Shown here: in pieces, positions 1 to 9,407 of the stretch
Numbering within the stretch: position 1 is the first letter of the stretch
Layout: the number at the start of each line of letters is the position of its first letter
NCBI GenBank assembly: GCA_963599445.1
Contig: CAVBWZ010000009.1
Span: 1-64,000, forward strand
Direction of reading: 5' to 3'
Length of the DNA stretch: 64,000 nt
From: UBA9732 sp963599445
GTDB lineage: Bacteria > Spirochaetota > Spirochaetia > Sphaerochaetales > Sphaerochaetaceae
Position numbers and translations under genes: made by a program
Notes under the pieces: generated by a model
Databases searched by the model: none
What the model saw: only the letters and a program-made list of their open reading frames with translations
What the model was told of the DNA's origin: nothing

Positions 1-73
1 TTACCACCGTAGTCAAGCCATCGAATACGTTGACGTAAGCTGTGTTCTCGGCATGAATGGGCCTCTGCATCCT

Positions 74-805
74 TTATGTCATCGCATCTGCTACACTGCA
101 TCCAATGTTGGCTCTCGTTGTTCTTCCTCTCATAGGCATGAGGAACGCGGCCATGAAGGGCCATTGCGCCCCAGCCTGCATCCTCAGCGTCCATCCCTGT
201 GTGGGGAGGCTGTCCTCATTGTAGAGACCCTGAGGGTCGTATGTAGTGGTCCTCTTGGTCCACTTCCTTCCATCGACCGAGGCCCTTACCTGAAGTATCG
301 GGTCCTCCTCTTCGTATGTATGGTACTCCACACCCGTGGTGTTGGAGTCCACGACGTACCATGGGCCGTCGTCGAACCTGAACGAGAACCAGTTGTAATG
401 TGCCGTATCGCCTATCTGGCTCCAGCGGTAGGAGAGGCTCCTGACCTCACCTTCCCCCCCCCGTGGGGTTTCAGGGCCCACGACCATCATGGACGATGCA
501 TCATGGGTCTCCGGAGTCTGCGCCTTGAGCACCATGCCCTTGGTGGAGGACCAGCTTTCGCCGTCCTTCGTGCTCTGTATGTTGAAGGTGTTGTCGACCG
601 TTGTGTCTATATCGGAGAACGTGTATGAGGTGACCGATGGGGCGAGCACCGTCCAGAGCCCTTCGTCCTCGCCGTTGGCCTGCACCCTGACGGCCGTGAC
701 CCTTGGGTCCTGGCACGTCCAACTGAACACGACGTCCCCGGCGTACGCGCATGCGCAGCACAGCATGGCTGCGAGGATCAATGAGAAGACCTTGGCTCTG
801 TGCAT
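74..805 (-). CDS. Secreted two-repeat protein, 3' end probably disrupted
   Basis: I do not recognise the family. Residues 1-22 form a signal peptide (hydrophobic core, then a CAYAG-like cleavage site). Two related beta-sandwich-like units follow, at about 24-95 and 122-192; both have W/F residues and end in a 'DG(E/R).W' turn, resembling fibronectin-III-like modules. They are joined by a linker in which R115-G116-G117-E118 is encoded by a nine-base G/C run (454-462), so slippage there would truncate the protein after the first unit. Downstream of about residue 195 the frame is doubtful: the annotated frame stops at 74-76, but the same frame reopens after the stop and another frame is open from about 207 to the window edge. 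The gene lies 159 bp downstream of the large lipoprotein gene on the same strand. Location is probably periplasm or outer membrane (inference). Confidence 0.6.
   Translation of the reverse strand: MHRAKVFSLILAAMLCCACAYAGDVVFSWTCQDPRVTAVRVQANGEDEGLWTVLAPSVTSYTFSDIDTTVDNTFNIQSTKDGESWSSTKGMVLKAQTPETHDASSMMVVGPETPRGGEGEVRSLSYRWSQIGDTAHYNWFSFRFDDGPWYVVDSNTTGVEYHTYEEEDPILQVRASVDGRKWTKRTTTYDPQGLYNEDSLPTQGWTLRMQAGAQWPFMAAFLMPMRGRTTRANIGCSVADAMT
454..462. repeat. Nine-base C/G homopolymer inside a coding sequence
   Basis: Nine consecutive C on the plus strand (G on the coding strand) in the linker of the secreted two-repeat protein. Runs of this length are prone to slipped-strand mispairing. At nine bases the frame is intact through the second repeat. 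Confidence 0.9.
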
Positions 806-921
806 CTATCCACCCCTCCATTCCCGTCGCGTCTCAGGACGCCTCAGGCAGTTTGGACTCTAGCACCCTTGCATCTACTTGTCAAGGTTTTTCATGGAAA
901 CGAAAACAAATGCCAGACACT

Positions 922-967
922 TTGATGTACAGCAAATCCCATTTTTGGGAAACGCTGTACACAATCA
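922..967 (-). other. Long hairpin at the 3' end of the 1140-residue lipoprotein gene
   Basis: Outer arms TGTACAGC/GCTGTACA enclose an inner TCCCA/TGGGA stem, and TTGAT/ATCAA flanks extend the pairing. The hairpin overlaps the stop codon of the lipoprotein gene. There is no clear run of T after it, so it may be an mRNA-stabilising or Rho-assisted end rather than a classical terminator. Confidence 0.55.
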
Positions 968-3900
968 AATCTCTTCGACCTCATATCTTGCACCATTCAT
1001 ATTTGAATTGACACTGGAGTTCTCCCCTACATATATCACCAACCCTTCAACGGTCACGGTGTTCAACGTCATCCTTTCGCTCTGGTAGACATACATGGCA
1101 AAGTAGTTCTTTTCCGCATTGTTCTTCTCTGGAGCAGAGAGCTTTGCATTATCAAGCGTTACAGATGTTGGATACCTATAACCCGACACACTTCTGTTTC
1201 CAATCACAAGCGCTGCAAGAGGAACTTCGTTGCCACTGCCCCAATACCCATCCAAGTATTCCTTGGAGACTTCATTGTTTCCTGTTGCTCTAAGCGTTGA
1301 GTTCCTTATGACATGTCCTTCTCCACCACGAAGAATCACAGCCTGCCTGTCTCCAATGATTTCAGAGTCTTCAATGCAGACGGAACCTTTTACGTTGAAT
1401 AGAATTGCTACATCGTCACCATTGCTCGATCCTTCCGTTGAAATGCTCGACCCATTTACATTGACCCTTATGTCTTCAGAGAAATTACCATTGCTATCGA
1501 CATATGCATTCGTGACGATTCCACAGACATTGGCAAAAACCTTGGAATCGTTCAGGACATCAATCTGAACATTCTTTACAAGTTCACACGTAGCTATGCC
1601 TTGTTTGGCAGAAGTACGGTACTCGACATTATCAAGGCAAAGCTTAGAGTTGGATGTCAACTCAATGCCAACCACCTTGGTGGTGTTAACAATCAGATTG
1701 CCATTACGAAAGACAGTCTTTGCTCCATCCACTTTGATATAGTCCGATGTCAAAGTCTTTCCATTCAAATTAAAGCAAACATCCGCTGGAATCCAAAGAT
1801 ATCCCATACCAGTTGCATCTATATCACTCAAAAACACGATGTTCGAAATTGGGCGAGATCCATTGAAGGCCCAACGGAATTCATCGAGGTTCTCAACGTA
1901 GACTTTGTCCACAGCGAAGGTGGCTGCGTTCATGGAACTCAGGTTCACCTTGAGATTGTCCATGTATTCTACGCTTCCCTCAACCTTAACGGTGTTCGAC
2001 CTATCGTTCTGACAGACATACATTGCATAGTACGTAAGGCCTGAACTGTTCTTCTCAGGAGCGGAGAGTTTCACGTTCTCAAGACCCACAGAGGTTGGGT
2101 ATTTATAACCAGATTCGCTTCTGTTTCCAATGACAAGTGATGCAAGAGGTACCTGATTGAGGTTGCTGTCACCCCACGCTTTGTCCAAATAGCCTTCTGA
2201 AACGGAGTTGTTTCCAGTCGCAATGAGGTTTGAATCCTTTATCACATGGCCTTCGCCGCCACGAAGGACCACGGCCTGCCTATCTGCGATGATTGTAGAG
2301 TTCTCGATATTCAAAGAACCTTTGACCCCGAAGATAATTGCACTGTTGTCTCCATTGTTCGAATCTTTGGTCGTAATAGTCGAATCGGCAATGTAGATTG
2401 TGATGTTGCTCGTAACGTCTCCATCATTGTCACTGATCTGAGACGTGAAGATTCCATGTTCCTTGGCATTGATTGCCGAACCGTTCAGAATCTCCATCGT
2501 CGAACGAGATTGCCCGTCGTCTATGACATTTATTCCACAATCATTGGAATTGTATTTGACATTATCCAAAAGAAGTTTCGCTCCAGAGGCCATCACAAGA
2601 CCATAGCCAAAGACACCGGTGAAATTGAGCGTTCCGTTGCGAAAAATCGCAAAACTGGTTTTTCCAGCCATTAGGCTCTTCGAATACGACAGCGAGTATC
2701 CATTCAGTTCTATGGTCTTCCCATAAGACATGTAGGGCCAATCCATCGAACCTACATCGATATCGTCTGCAAGCCAGATATCGGAAAAGCCGGATACCAT
2801 ACTGACGAATTCCTCTTTGTCTCTTACAAAAACCTTGCCGACACCCAAAGATGCACCGTTCATGTCTGTAAGGTTGATTCTGTTGTTGCCTATATAATCT
2901 ACGCTTCCGGAAACGCTTACAGGATATTGGGAATCAAGCTGGTATACGAACATGGCATAGTAGCGGTCATCAACAGGTGCATCGAACTTCGCATTATGCA
3001 ATCCAACGAAAGTCTTGGATTTGTATGGGTCGTAGTCACATCCATTGCCAACTACAAGGGCAGCGTTTGGCACTTCGTTTCCACTAGACCATTTATTGAA
3101 ACTTCTTGAATGCAACCCCGTGACCTTCAGAGTGGAGTTCTCAATGAAGTGATCCTTGCCGCATCTTATAACCACAGCCTGTCTATCGCCAACAATTGTA
3201 GAATCATAGATTTCAACATACCCATTCTGAACACCGAAGAATATGGCTGTGTTGTCTCCGCTTTCCTCGTCCCCTGTAGATACCATCGAATTCCTTATGG
3301 TGATGCCCGAAAAGTCTCCACCGGCATCGGAGGAGAGTCCATAAGAGCCAAATGAGAAGACCTTGGAATCAACGATTTCAACAGATGAATTTTTTACAAC
3401 GATTCCGCAGAACCTAGACTTTGAATAAAAATCAATGCCTTCCATGTGAAGCAGGGCATTGTCAGAAACAACGATTCCTCCCATCGCACCTTCCGAATCG
3501 GACTCCATCCTTCCATTTGAAAACAAAACCTTGTAGGCATTTTCGGCCTCGTCCGCAGCATCCAACATGACGCCAACTTCAAACGCAAGGGTATGACCGT
3601 TAAGATCAATCTCAATGTCCTTTTCAAAATGAAAGCAATCGTCGGAATCAGTAACGTTGCCGGAAGCCACAAGGACATCGGTCTTGAGGATAACGTCCAC
3701 ACCATACTCGACCGCGGAGAAGAATTCCGCCTCGGACGAGATTGTGACCGGTTCATGGACCTTCTCCGTGTATCCGCATGCACAGCTTTGCGTCACGCCC
3801 GAGGAAGCGAAAACCAAGGCTCCAAACGAATGGCTTTCAATGTCAGCTTTATAACCGCATGAACATTTTTGCCAGTGGTTGTCCTCGTCATGATTAAAAA

Positions 3901-4387
3901 CAAAGGTATGTTCTTCGATGGATTCTTTATTTCCACAACTGCATTCCTTCCAGTGACTGGCCTCATCATGATTGACAACAAAAGCATGGTTTTCAACGGA
4001 GACTTTCTTCCCACAAGAGCACTCCTTCCAATGATTTATTTCGTCATACCTGGTAGCAAAAACATGGTCTTCAACGAAAATCGTCTCTCCACATTGACAT
4101 ACCTTTCTGTGTCCAGTTTCATCCCATTCGACATTAAAAGAATGCTTTTCTACAGAGGTCTTTTCACCGCAGGAACATTCCTTCCAATGACTAATCTCGT
4201 CATGATTGGCAACAAATAAATGTTCCTCTATGGAAGTCCTCTCCCCACACTGACATTCCTGCCAGTGACTAACTTTATCATGATTGATTACAAATTCATG
4301 CTCGTGGGGGGGGGTATGGTCGCAAGAAACAACTGCAAACAACGTAAGAAGTAGCACCGCACCAACGAAGATTCTGCTTCTGTTCAT
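965..4387 (-). CDS. Large lipoprotein with CxCG repeats and beta-helix modules
   Basis: A 1140-residue surface lipoprotein candidate. Residues 1-22 are a lipoprotein signal ending in lipobox AVVSC. Residues 28-190 hold six tandem units of about 27 residues of the form H.F..NHDE..HW.EC.CG, plus a degenerate seventh. From about 195 to the end are three related blocks of roughly 300 residues, each rich in 'V.I.nS.i...' ladders typical of right-handed parallel beta-helices and each containing an 'RQAV(V/I)(I/L)R.G...(V/F)I..S.L' signature and a 'YYAM(F/Y)V.Q' strand. The 27-residue His/Cys units resemble short repeats in gut bacterial surface proteins; metal binding is only a guess. A G9 run (4306-4314) encodes T25-P26-P27-H28, just after the lipidated Cys22. 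The start is supported by AGGTGAT upstream. Function unknown; adhesin or glycan binding is possible. Confidence 0.75.
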   Translation of the reverse strand: MNRSRIFVGAVLLLTLFAVVSCDHTPPHEHEFVINHDKVSHWQECQCGERTSIEEHLFVANHDEISHWKECSCGEKTSVEKHSFNVEWDETGHRKVCQCGETIFVEDHVFATRYDEINHWKECSCGKKVSVENHAFVVNHDEASHWKECSCGNKESIEEHTFVFNHDEDNHWQKCSCGYKADIESHSFGALVFASSGVTQSCACGYTEKVHEPVTISSEAEFFSAVEYGVDVILKTDVLVASGNVTDSDDCFHFEKDIEIDLNGHTLAFEVGVMLDAADEAENAYKVLFSNGRMESDSEGAMGGIVVSDNALLHMEGIDFYSKSRFCGIVVKNSSVEIVDSKVFSFGSYGLSSDAGGDFSGITIRNSMVSTGDEESGDNTAIFFGVQNGYVEIYDSTIVGDRQAVVIRCGKDHFIENSTLKVTGLHSRSFNKWSSGNEVPNAALVVGNGCDYDPYKSKTFVGLHNAKFDAPVDDRYYAMFVYQLDSQYPVSVSGSVDYIGNNRINLTDMNGASLGVGKVFVRDKEEFVSMVSGFSDIWLADDIDVGSMDWPYMSYGKTIELNGYSLSYSKSLMAGKTSFAIFRNGTLNFTGVFGYGLVMASGAKLLLDNVKYNSNDCGINVIDDGQSRSTMEILNGSAINAKEHGIFTSQISDNDGDVTSNITIYIADSTITTKDSNNGDNSAIIFGVKGSLNIENSTIIADRQAVVLRGGEGHVIKDSNLIATGNNSVSEGYLDKAWGDSNLNQVPLASLVIGNRSESGYKYPTSVGLENVKLSAPEKNSSGLTYYAMYVCQNDRSNTVKVEGSVEYMDNLKVNLSSMNAATFAVDKVYVENLDEFRWAFNGSRPISNIVFLSDIDATGMGYLWIPADVCFNLNGKTLTSDYIKVDGAKTVFRNGNLIVNTTKVVGIELTSNSKLCLDNVEYRTSAKQGIATCELVKNVQIDVLNDSKVFANVCGIVTNAYVDSNGNFSEDIRVNVNGSSISTEGSSNGDDVAILFNVKGSVCIEDSEIIGDRQAVILRGGEGHVIRNSTLRATGNNEVSKEYLDGYWGSGNEVPLAALVIGNRSVSGYRYPTSVTLDNAKLSAPEKNNAEKNYFAMYVYQSERMTLNTVTVEGLVIYVGENSSVNSNMNGARYEVEEI
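4306..4314. repeat. Nine-base G homopolymer just after the lipobox
   Basis: Nine G on the plus strand (C on the coding strand) at codons 25-28 of the large lipoprotein gene. A one-base change would stop translation immediately after the lipidation site, giving on/off expression. Confidence 0.9.
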
Positions 4388-4422
4388 GTATCACCTAACC
4401 TTTGTTCTATTCAGAACTGCGC

Positions 4423-4452
4423 ATCCTAGCTGACAAAAGGCCAAACCGTCAA
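4423..4452 (-). promoter_or_regulatory. Putative promoter of the large lipoprotein gene
   Basis: On the minus strand, -35 TTGACG (4447-4452) and -10 TAGGAT (4423-4428) are separated by 18 bp, about 35 bp upstream of the start codon. Just upstream is a 12-bp palindrome, GTAAAATTTTAC (4453-4464). Confidence 0.4.
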
Positions 4453-4605
4453 GTAAAATTTTACCAAACCCACACACCTCCGTTATACCCAAATCACATA
4501 ACACTCACCATACGTAAAGGCCACCACGGAACCCCGCAGCGACCTTATATGAAATACAAAACACTTCAATAGTTTGCTAGTACGAATCAAAAACCCTTAA
4601 TCAAC

Positions 4606-6174
4606 TTAGCCTTGCACGGCCCATATTGTTTTGCGTTTTTCCCATGCATATTCATACATGTAAGGAACAATACTCACAAAATAAGATCTTCTCCGAACTT
4701 CCATATAGTCACGGAAATCGAAACTTATATCCTCTTGCTCAAGCTTAACCAAACACCTTATAAACCAAACAATAAAGCTCTCTTTATTAGCATGTCTTAT
4801 GGACGATGAAACCCAATCAAAAAGTTCATCAACTTTATCTCTTTCCCTACTCTTCTCAACCAACGAACAATTATTTCTCCATTTGTTGTCCAACTTGCTT
4901 TGAAATTCCTCGCCAAAATACTTAGTAATCTTTGAGTCGAACCACTCTTTCTTATGCTGTTTCACGAACTCAAAGGCTGGGTATTTTTCGATAAATTTCA
5001 ATTCAACACGGTCCCTCTTTTTCATTTCCGATTTTGGTCTATCAATTTCAAAATCCCAGTTTTTCAATGCATTATGAAATCTCCGGCACATCATATCCAC
5101 TATTGCTTTCTTTTTGCAGTTTTCAAAGAATGTTTTTTCTTTATATTCACTTCTCAGATTCCATATTTTCTTGTCCAATTCCAAAATATAATCATCCAAA
5201 GTTGCTTCAGGAGGAAGATTTTCAACTTTACGAACGCAGCCTGAAATAAAATCGCATACATCTTTTTGAGTCGGCTTTCCCTCTTTTTTGATATTTCCAC
5301 AAACAACCAAACCATCTCTACAATCATTAATTTTATGTATGTAGCCTTTGAAATGCTTACATTTTTTGCAAACAGCAAAAGGTTCACCACTACTTAATAG
5401 TGAACGTGGACATCCATCAACATTGGAAATGTTCAAAGGTAATTGCATCCCTAAACTCTTAAGGATTTGCCCCTCTGTTATCTCCTTACTGGTCATCTCC
5501 AGCACTCTGACATTATCACCTAACGACTCAATGCGAGCATCTTTACATTTGGAATTGTATATCCACTTCCTGTGGACAGTATCTTTTTCAATGAAATCTC
5601 TAACATCTTTCTTTGTATGGAATTCTTTCAATAGAGGTGTTAGGTCTACCTCAATGGCCGATATTCCAGAGTCAATGATTTTGCTCCTTTTCTCTTCATC
5701 AACTGCATGGGTAACATAAAACTCAACCATCAGAGTTTTGCCTCTGTACTTGAGTACGACATCTGGCCTAATGCTACCGATGCTACATTCAGTTTCTACG
5801 GAAGCTGAATCGGGAACAATTACCCGATGTTCGGATTTGTAATCTTTAAAAAGAATCCCTTCTCCATCAATGAAAAACCCTCCATTTGCGGAATACTCTG
5901 GTTTGAATGCTGGCAACATTATGGAAGCACCGTCTTTCATAACCTTCTTAGCTAGCGCGTGAAGAGCAGTTTCGTATCCTCCAGAACAATCGCTCTGTGA
6001 TGCATGCGCAAAATGATGTTCATTGTAGGTACCCATCTTGGCAAGCATTGGTTCTCCACAACAAGGACATACACAACCACATTTCAGACCCCTCTCCGAT
6101 TCAGTCAGATCATCAATGAAAACGAGCTCGCCGTCTTTTATTCTTTTCGCATATGGATTCCTGAAAGTTGACAT
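4606..6174 (-). CDS. CoiA-like nuclease-family protein
   Basis: The N-terminal third matches the competence CoiA-like family: a zinc-finger-like CVCPCCG (residues 34-40), an HHFAH motif (53-57) and LHALAK (71-76). A restriction-endonuclease-like core follows with RPD (136-138) and VEF (150-152), the expected acidic catalytic pair. A further Cys cluster (CKKCKHF, then a later C..C pair, about 273-300) suggests a second zinc ribbon. The remaining 200 residues are Lys/Glu-rich and helical, and I cannot assign them. In naturally competent bacteria CoiA helps process incoming DNA, but stand-alone homologues are widespread on accessory islands and their role is unclear. No comE/comEC or dprA is nearby. 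The AT-rich codon usage matches its neighbours here and differs from the housekeeping genes. Confidence 0.65.
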   Translation of the reverse strand: MSTFRNPYAKRIKDGELVFIDDLTESERGLKCGCVCPCCGEPMLAKMGTYNEHHFAHASQSDCSGGYETALHALAKKVMKDGASIMLPAFKPEYSANGGFFIDGEGILFKDYKSEHRVIVPDSASVETECSIGSIRPDVVLKYRGKTLMVEFYVTHAVDEEKRSKIIDSGISAIEVDLTPLLKEFHTKKDVRDFIEKDTVHRKWIYNSKCKDARIESLGDNVRVLEMTSKEITEGQILKSLGMQLPLNISNVDGCPRSLLSSGEPFAVCKKCKHFKGYIHKINDCRDGLVVCGNIKKEGKPTQKDVCDFISGCVRKVENLPPEATLDDYILELDKKIWNLRSEYKEKTFFENCKKKAIVDMMCRRFHNALKNWDFEIDRPKSEMKKRDRVELKFIEKYPAFEFVKQHKKEWFDSKITKYFGEEFQSKLDNKWRNNCSLVEKSRERDKVDELFDWVSSSIRHANKESFIVWFIRCLVKLEQEDISFDFRDYMEVRRRSYFVSIVPYMYEYAWEKRKTIWAVQG

Positions 6175-6246
6175 CAGTAGTAACTCCTACTCGATTCTAA
6201 CCCATTCTATACATGCAATCAAACTTATTTAACAACCTTGTACAGC

Positions 6247-7578
6247 TCAATCCATTATCTCCCAATGTCCATCATAGTCGCTCCCGACACGCCTAATCTT
6301 TCCAGAGTCCTTCAAATCTTTCAGAGCTCTGTAGACTGTTTTAGGTGATTTCCCAACCCTTTCCGATATTATATCTCCAGTCATATATGGGTCTTTGCGG
6401 ACCAAGTCATAGACATCCTTCTGACTTTTGGACATTTTCTCTGAGCCAACGGAAGAGAGCGGTCTCATGAACGTAAAACGAAACCCGTTCTTCGTATTTT
6501 CATATCCATAGGAAACGCCAGCTCTATTGCACTCTTCAAAAGTCCTTTCAAAACCTGTTCCAAAAGCTTCTATCGAAGCGGTTCTAAAGAGGACATCTAC
6601 GATTTTGGGGTTATGGACAATGGGCTGTTCCGAACCAGAAGCAAACTCTTCAGGAGTGAAACCAATAGGAAAGAGGCCAGGACTGTATATGCATACCCTA
6701 TTCTTGTAAACATCAATCTCGAACGAAGTCCTTCCAAAATAGCATCCATGGGCGAACGCATTCAGGACAATCTCCCTTATGGCCTTGGCTGGAATCTCAG
6801 GCTCCTCTTTCCTCGATAGTCCACCAGTGAAACCAATCTTCCAGTCGATGGCTCCCATTATGTAGGAAACCGATTCTTCATAGACTTCAAAAACATTCCC
6901 ATAGAAGTGGTTGAGTTTTATGAACGTATCCTTCGAGTCGGTTGCAAAAGTCGCCATCTTCACCAATACAGGCTTGTTCTTGGAAAAGAGTACATTCCCT
7001 GCATTGTTCAGATTCCCAGAACTTTTGCAGACCAAGCCAAACTTCGATAAAGCGGAAAATTTGTCAGAGTACAAATATCCAAGCCTTTTCGCTTCGTTTC
7101 CACATTTTATGACATGTGAAAGAAGCTCCTCATCGACATCTTCCAAAGGGCATCCTGAATCCTCGTTCTCCCAAAACGAATAGTTCTTCTCTCTTACTCT
7201 AAAAAGCTTTTCAAGTTCAACATCGCTTATCATACGGTCTTCATCCGCAAAGCGTTCGTAATACCTTCCAAATGCAGAATACGGTGAGTTCTCTCCTGAA
7301 AACTGCACTTCTATAAACGAAAGACCATCACCGGTCTTCCTCTCATTTATCTCATACCAACAAGAAGGCTTTATACTAGAAGCGATGTCTCTGGAAAGGG
7401 ACCTCAACGTGTCCCTACCAACATCCATGCCACAGACATCTCCAGAATCAAGTACTCCAAAGTAGAGAATCCCTCTACCGTGCTTGTTTAGTATGCTTGC
7501 AATCGAAATTATGCCAGAATCCTTTTCCGCTGTACTCTTCTTGAACTCAATCGTCTCTGTCTCTCTTCCAATGTTCAT
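6247..7578 (-). CDS. AlbA_2 (Schlafen-like) ATP-binding regulator
   Basis: Residues 5-120 are an AlbA_2 domain: ETIEFKKS at the start and a 'HGRGILYFGV.D.G.V.G' core. The middle (about 225-380) matches the ATP-binding half of this family (AIREIVLNAFAHG, then an ERTFEECNR segment), and the last 55 residues are a winged helix (ISERVGKSPKTVYRALKDL). Family members are annotated as putative transcriptional regulators or RecG-like ATP-binding proteins; biochemical roles are poorly known, and some relatives occur in phage-defence islands. The start is supported by AAGAGG upstream. A second family member lies at 47132-48604 in the other accessory island. Confidence 0.7.
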   Translation of the reverse strand: MNIGRETETIEFKKSTAEKDSGIISIASILNKHGRGILYFGVLDSGDVCGMDVGRDTLRSLSRDIASSIKPSCWYEINERKTGDGLSFIEVQFSGENSPYSAFGRYYERFADEDRMISDVELEKLFRVREKNYSFWENEDSGCPLEDVDEELLSHVIKCGNEAKRLGYLYSDKFSALSKFGLVCKSSGNLNNAGNVLFSKNKPVLVKMATFATDSKDTFIKLNHFYGNVFEVYEESVSYIMGAIDWKIGFTGGLSRKEEPEIPAKAIREIVLNAFAHGCYFGRTSFEIDVYKNRVCIYSPGLFPIGFTPEEFASGSEQPIVHNPKIVDVLFRTASIEAFGTGFERTFEECNRAGVSYGYENTKNGFRFTFMRPLSSVGSEKMSKSQKDVYDLVRKDPYMTGDIISERVGKSPKTVYRALKDLKDSGKIRRVGSDYDGHWEIMD

Positions 7579-7771
7579 ACAAAAACCTCTTGGACATTTT
7601 TAAAATATGTCTAAGACATATTACTATGTCCAAGAGCAAAGAACAAGTAGCAAGTAAGTAGAAAAAGCTGCAACAAAAGTCAGGTTTGAAGACCGTTGAA
7701 TTCCAAATAAGCCAGAGTGCGCTAGAACGCATCTGAGCGCACCTGACTGTACCTGTCAGCCCATCAAGCCA

Positions 7772-8650
7772 TCACATGCGAACAACCGCACGAAGCTCTA
7801 TGTAGCCTCTCTCCCCTCTAGGCTCCAGCTGAATACGGGGATTGGAATCATCCCATCTGTAGCCAATCACAGACGGGTCGTAGCCGTCCATGGCATGCTG
7901 CAAGGAAGAAATGGCATCGCAGTAGTCCTCCTCTGCAAACGGCTCCCCTTGGAACATGAGGTAATCGGCCGCAGGAAGCGCAATAACATCAAACCCTTCT
8001 GGAACAGGACCGCAGTAATCGCACGGAACCTCCACGCCTTGGACATACACAGAGGTATCGGGCTTTCTGAAGCGTTCCGGCAACCACATGCTCACAGGCT
8101 CCCCGCATAGAGAGTCAATGCTCATGAGAACGCCCCACACATCGCACCCGACCTCCTCACAGTAGGCGAAATACTCGGTGGCGGAAACACCTCTTTTGAC
8201 CAGAACCTTGCGCTCCGGCTTGCGAACGACCTGAATGAAAACGTTGCTTGTCTCTTTCATTCCAACGAACTCCTTTCTAAGTTCACGAAATTTCGCACCA
8301 TATGGCACGAAGAGCGCAATTGGAACGGGATTTCTGGCATATTCGCTGGGAAGCATGCCAAACTCTCTGTAGAAGGCGCGCGTGAAGCCATCGGCAGTCT
8401 CGAACCCAAGGTCGAACGCCGCATCTATGACTTTGGTCGAACCCTCCTTGAGCTTCATGGCCGCCCTGGCCAACCGCAGACGCCTTACATAGCAAGAAGG
8501 CGTGAGCCCCGTGAACCGCTGGAACAGCCTGTAGGAATGCCACGGAGAGAACCCCGCCGCACACGAAAGCTCAGCCATCGTGACACGCTCGTCCAAGTTC
8601 TCCTCAATGTAGTCCTGCATCCTCTGCACAGCCAAAATCTGCTCAGTCAT
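7772..8650 (-). CDS. AraC-type regulator with GyrI-like effector domain
   Basis: Residues 1-105 hold the paired helix-turn-helix motifs of the AraC/XylS family (VTMAELSCAAGFSPWHSYR and a second HTH ending in EFGMLPSEYAR). Residues 120-292 form a GyrI-like small-molecule-binding domain, the Rob/SAV-type arrangement. It starts 173 bp from a plus-strand gene in divergent orientation, which it might control. The effector cannot be predicted. Confidence 0.85.
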   Translation of the reverse strand: MTEQILAVQRMQDYIEENLDERVTMAELSCAAGFSPWHSYRLFQRFTGLTPSCYVRRLRLARAAMKLKEGSTKVIDAAFDLGFETADGFTRAFYREFGMLPSEYARNPVPIALFVPYGAKFRELRKEFVGMKETSNVFIQVVRKPERKVLVKRGVSATEYFAYCEEVGCDVWGVLMSIDSLCGEPVSMWLPERFRKPDTSVYVQGVEVPCDYCGPVPEGFDVIALPAADYLMFQGEPFAEEDYCDAISSLQHAMDGYDPSVIGYRWDDSNPRIQLEPRGERGYIELRAVVRM

Positions 8651-8838
8651 AACCTCTCCCTGCGCTCGCCAAACTTATACCACCATGGACAGCCGCCTTC
8701 TCGACTTTTCTTGCCATCTTCACAGTATGCCCACGATGCACTTGAATTGCAACGTATGATGCAGATACAATAGCATAGCAGCCTAGGCCGATATCCTAGA
8801 CCGATGTCCCAGCGCCTAGGCGTTTGAGGAGCTACGAA

Positions 8839-9261
8839 ATGGACTACGAAAAGGAAAGGCAGGAAGCCATATTCGCAGGCAAATGCGCACTTGAAAGCCT
8901 GCGGGATGCCCGCAATGAAATCTCCAAAGCCAAGACATGGGGAGTCATCGACATCTTTGGAGGAGGATTCCTCTCAACGTTCATGAAGCACACCAAGGTG
9001 AGCAACGCCCGCTCAAGCATAGAAAGGGCCAAATACGACCTCAAGCGCTTCAACAGCGAGCTCAGGGACCTACACTTGGACATAAATCTAGACATAGGAG
9101 ACTTTCTCACCTTCTTCGACTTCATGGACAGCTTCCTTGCCGATGTCCTCGTCCAAAGCAAGCTCAACGATGCAGCAAACAGAATAGCCCAAGCCATACA
9201 CCGAGTGGAGACCATACTGCGCAACATACAAGGAAACTATAGCAACTACTACGGGCGTTGA
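8839..9261 (+). CDS. Helical hypothetical protein (140 aa)
   Basis: I do not recognise a named family. The sequence is almost wholly helical, with a short central 'GVIDIFGGGFLST' segment followed by 'KHTKVSNARSSIERAK' and a long coiled-coil-like tail; no signal peptide or obvious transmembrane helix. The ATG at 8839 is preferred over an in-frame TTG at 8824, because the Shine-Dalgarno TTGAGGAG lies at 8824-8831, overlapping that TTG. It is divergent from the AraC-type regulator and followed by a repeat-filled intergenic block. Confidence 0.65.
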   Translation: MDYEKERQEAIFAGKCALESLRDARNEISKAKTWGVIDIFGGGFLSTFMKHTKVSNARSSIERAKYDLKRFNSELRDLHLDINLDIGDFLTFFDFMDSFLADVLVQSKLNDAANRIAQAIHRVETILRNIQGNYSNYYGR

Positions 9262-9407
9262 ATGGCTTTGATGAGCGCTTGTTTTGTATCCAAATCCTGT
9301 TTTTTGCGCTTTCGATATACTTTTTTCTATTCAAACTGCCGCTTCGCACGAAATCGATATAAACCAAAGGATGAGACTTCCACAAAAATCAAAGAATCTA
9401 CAAAAGA

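Noticed and set aside
53..628. Plus-strand frame opposite the first secreted protein
   Set aside because: Antisense to a gene with a clear signal peptide and repeats; codon choice fits the minus strand.
4453..4464. GTAAAATTTTAC as a regulator site
   Set aside because: A 12-bp AT-rich palindrome is too likely by chance in this AT-rich stretch to call on its own.
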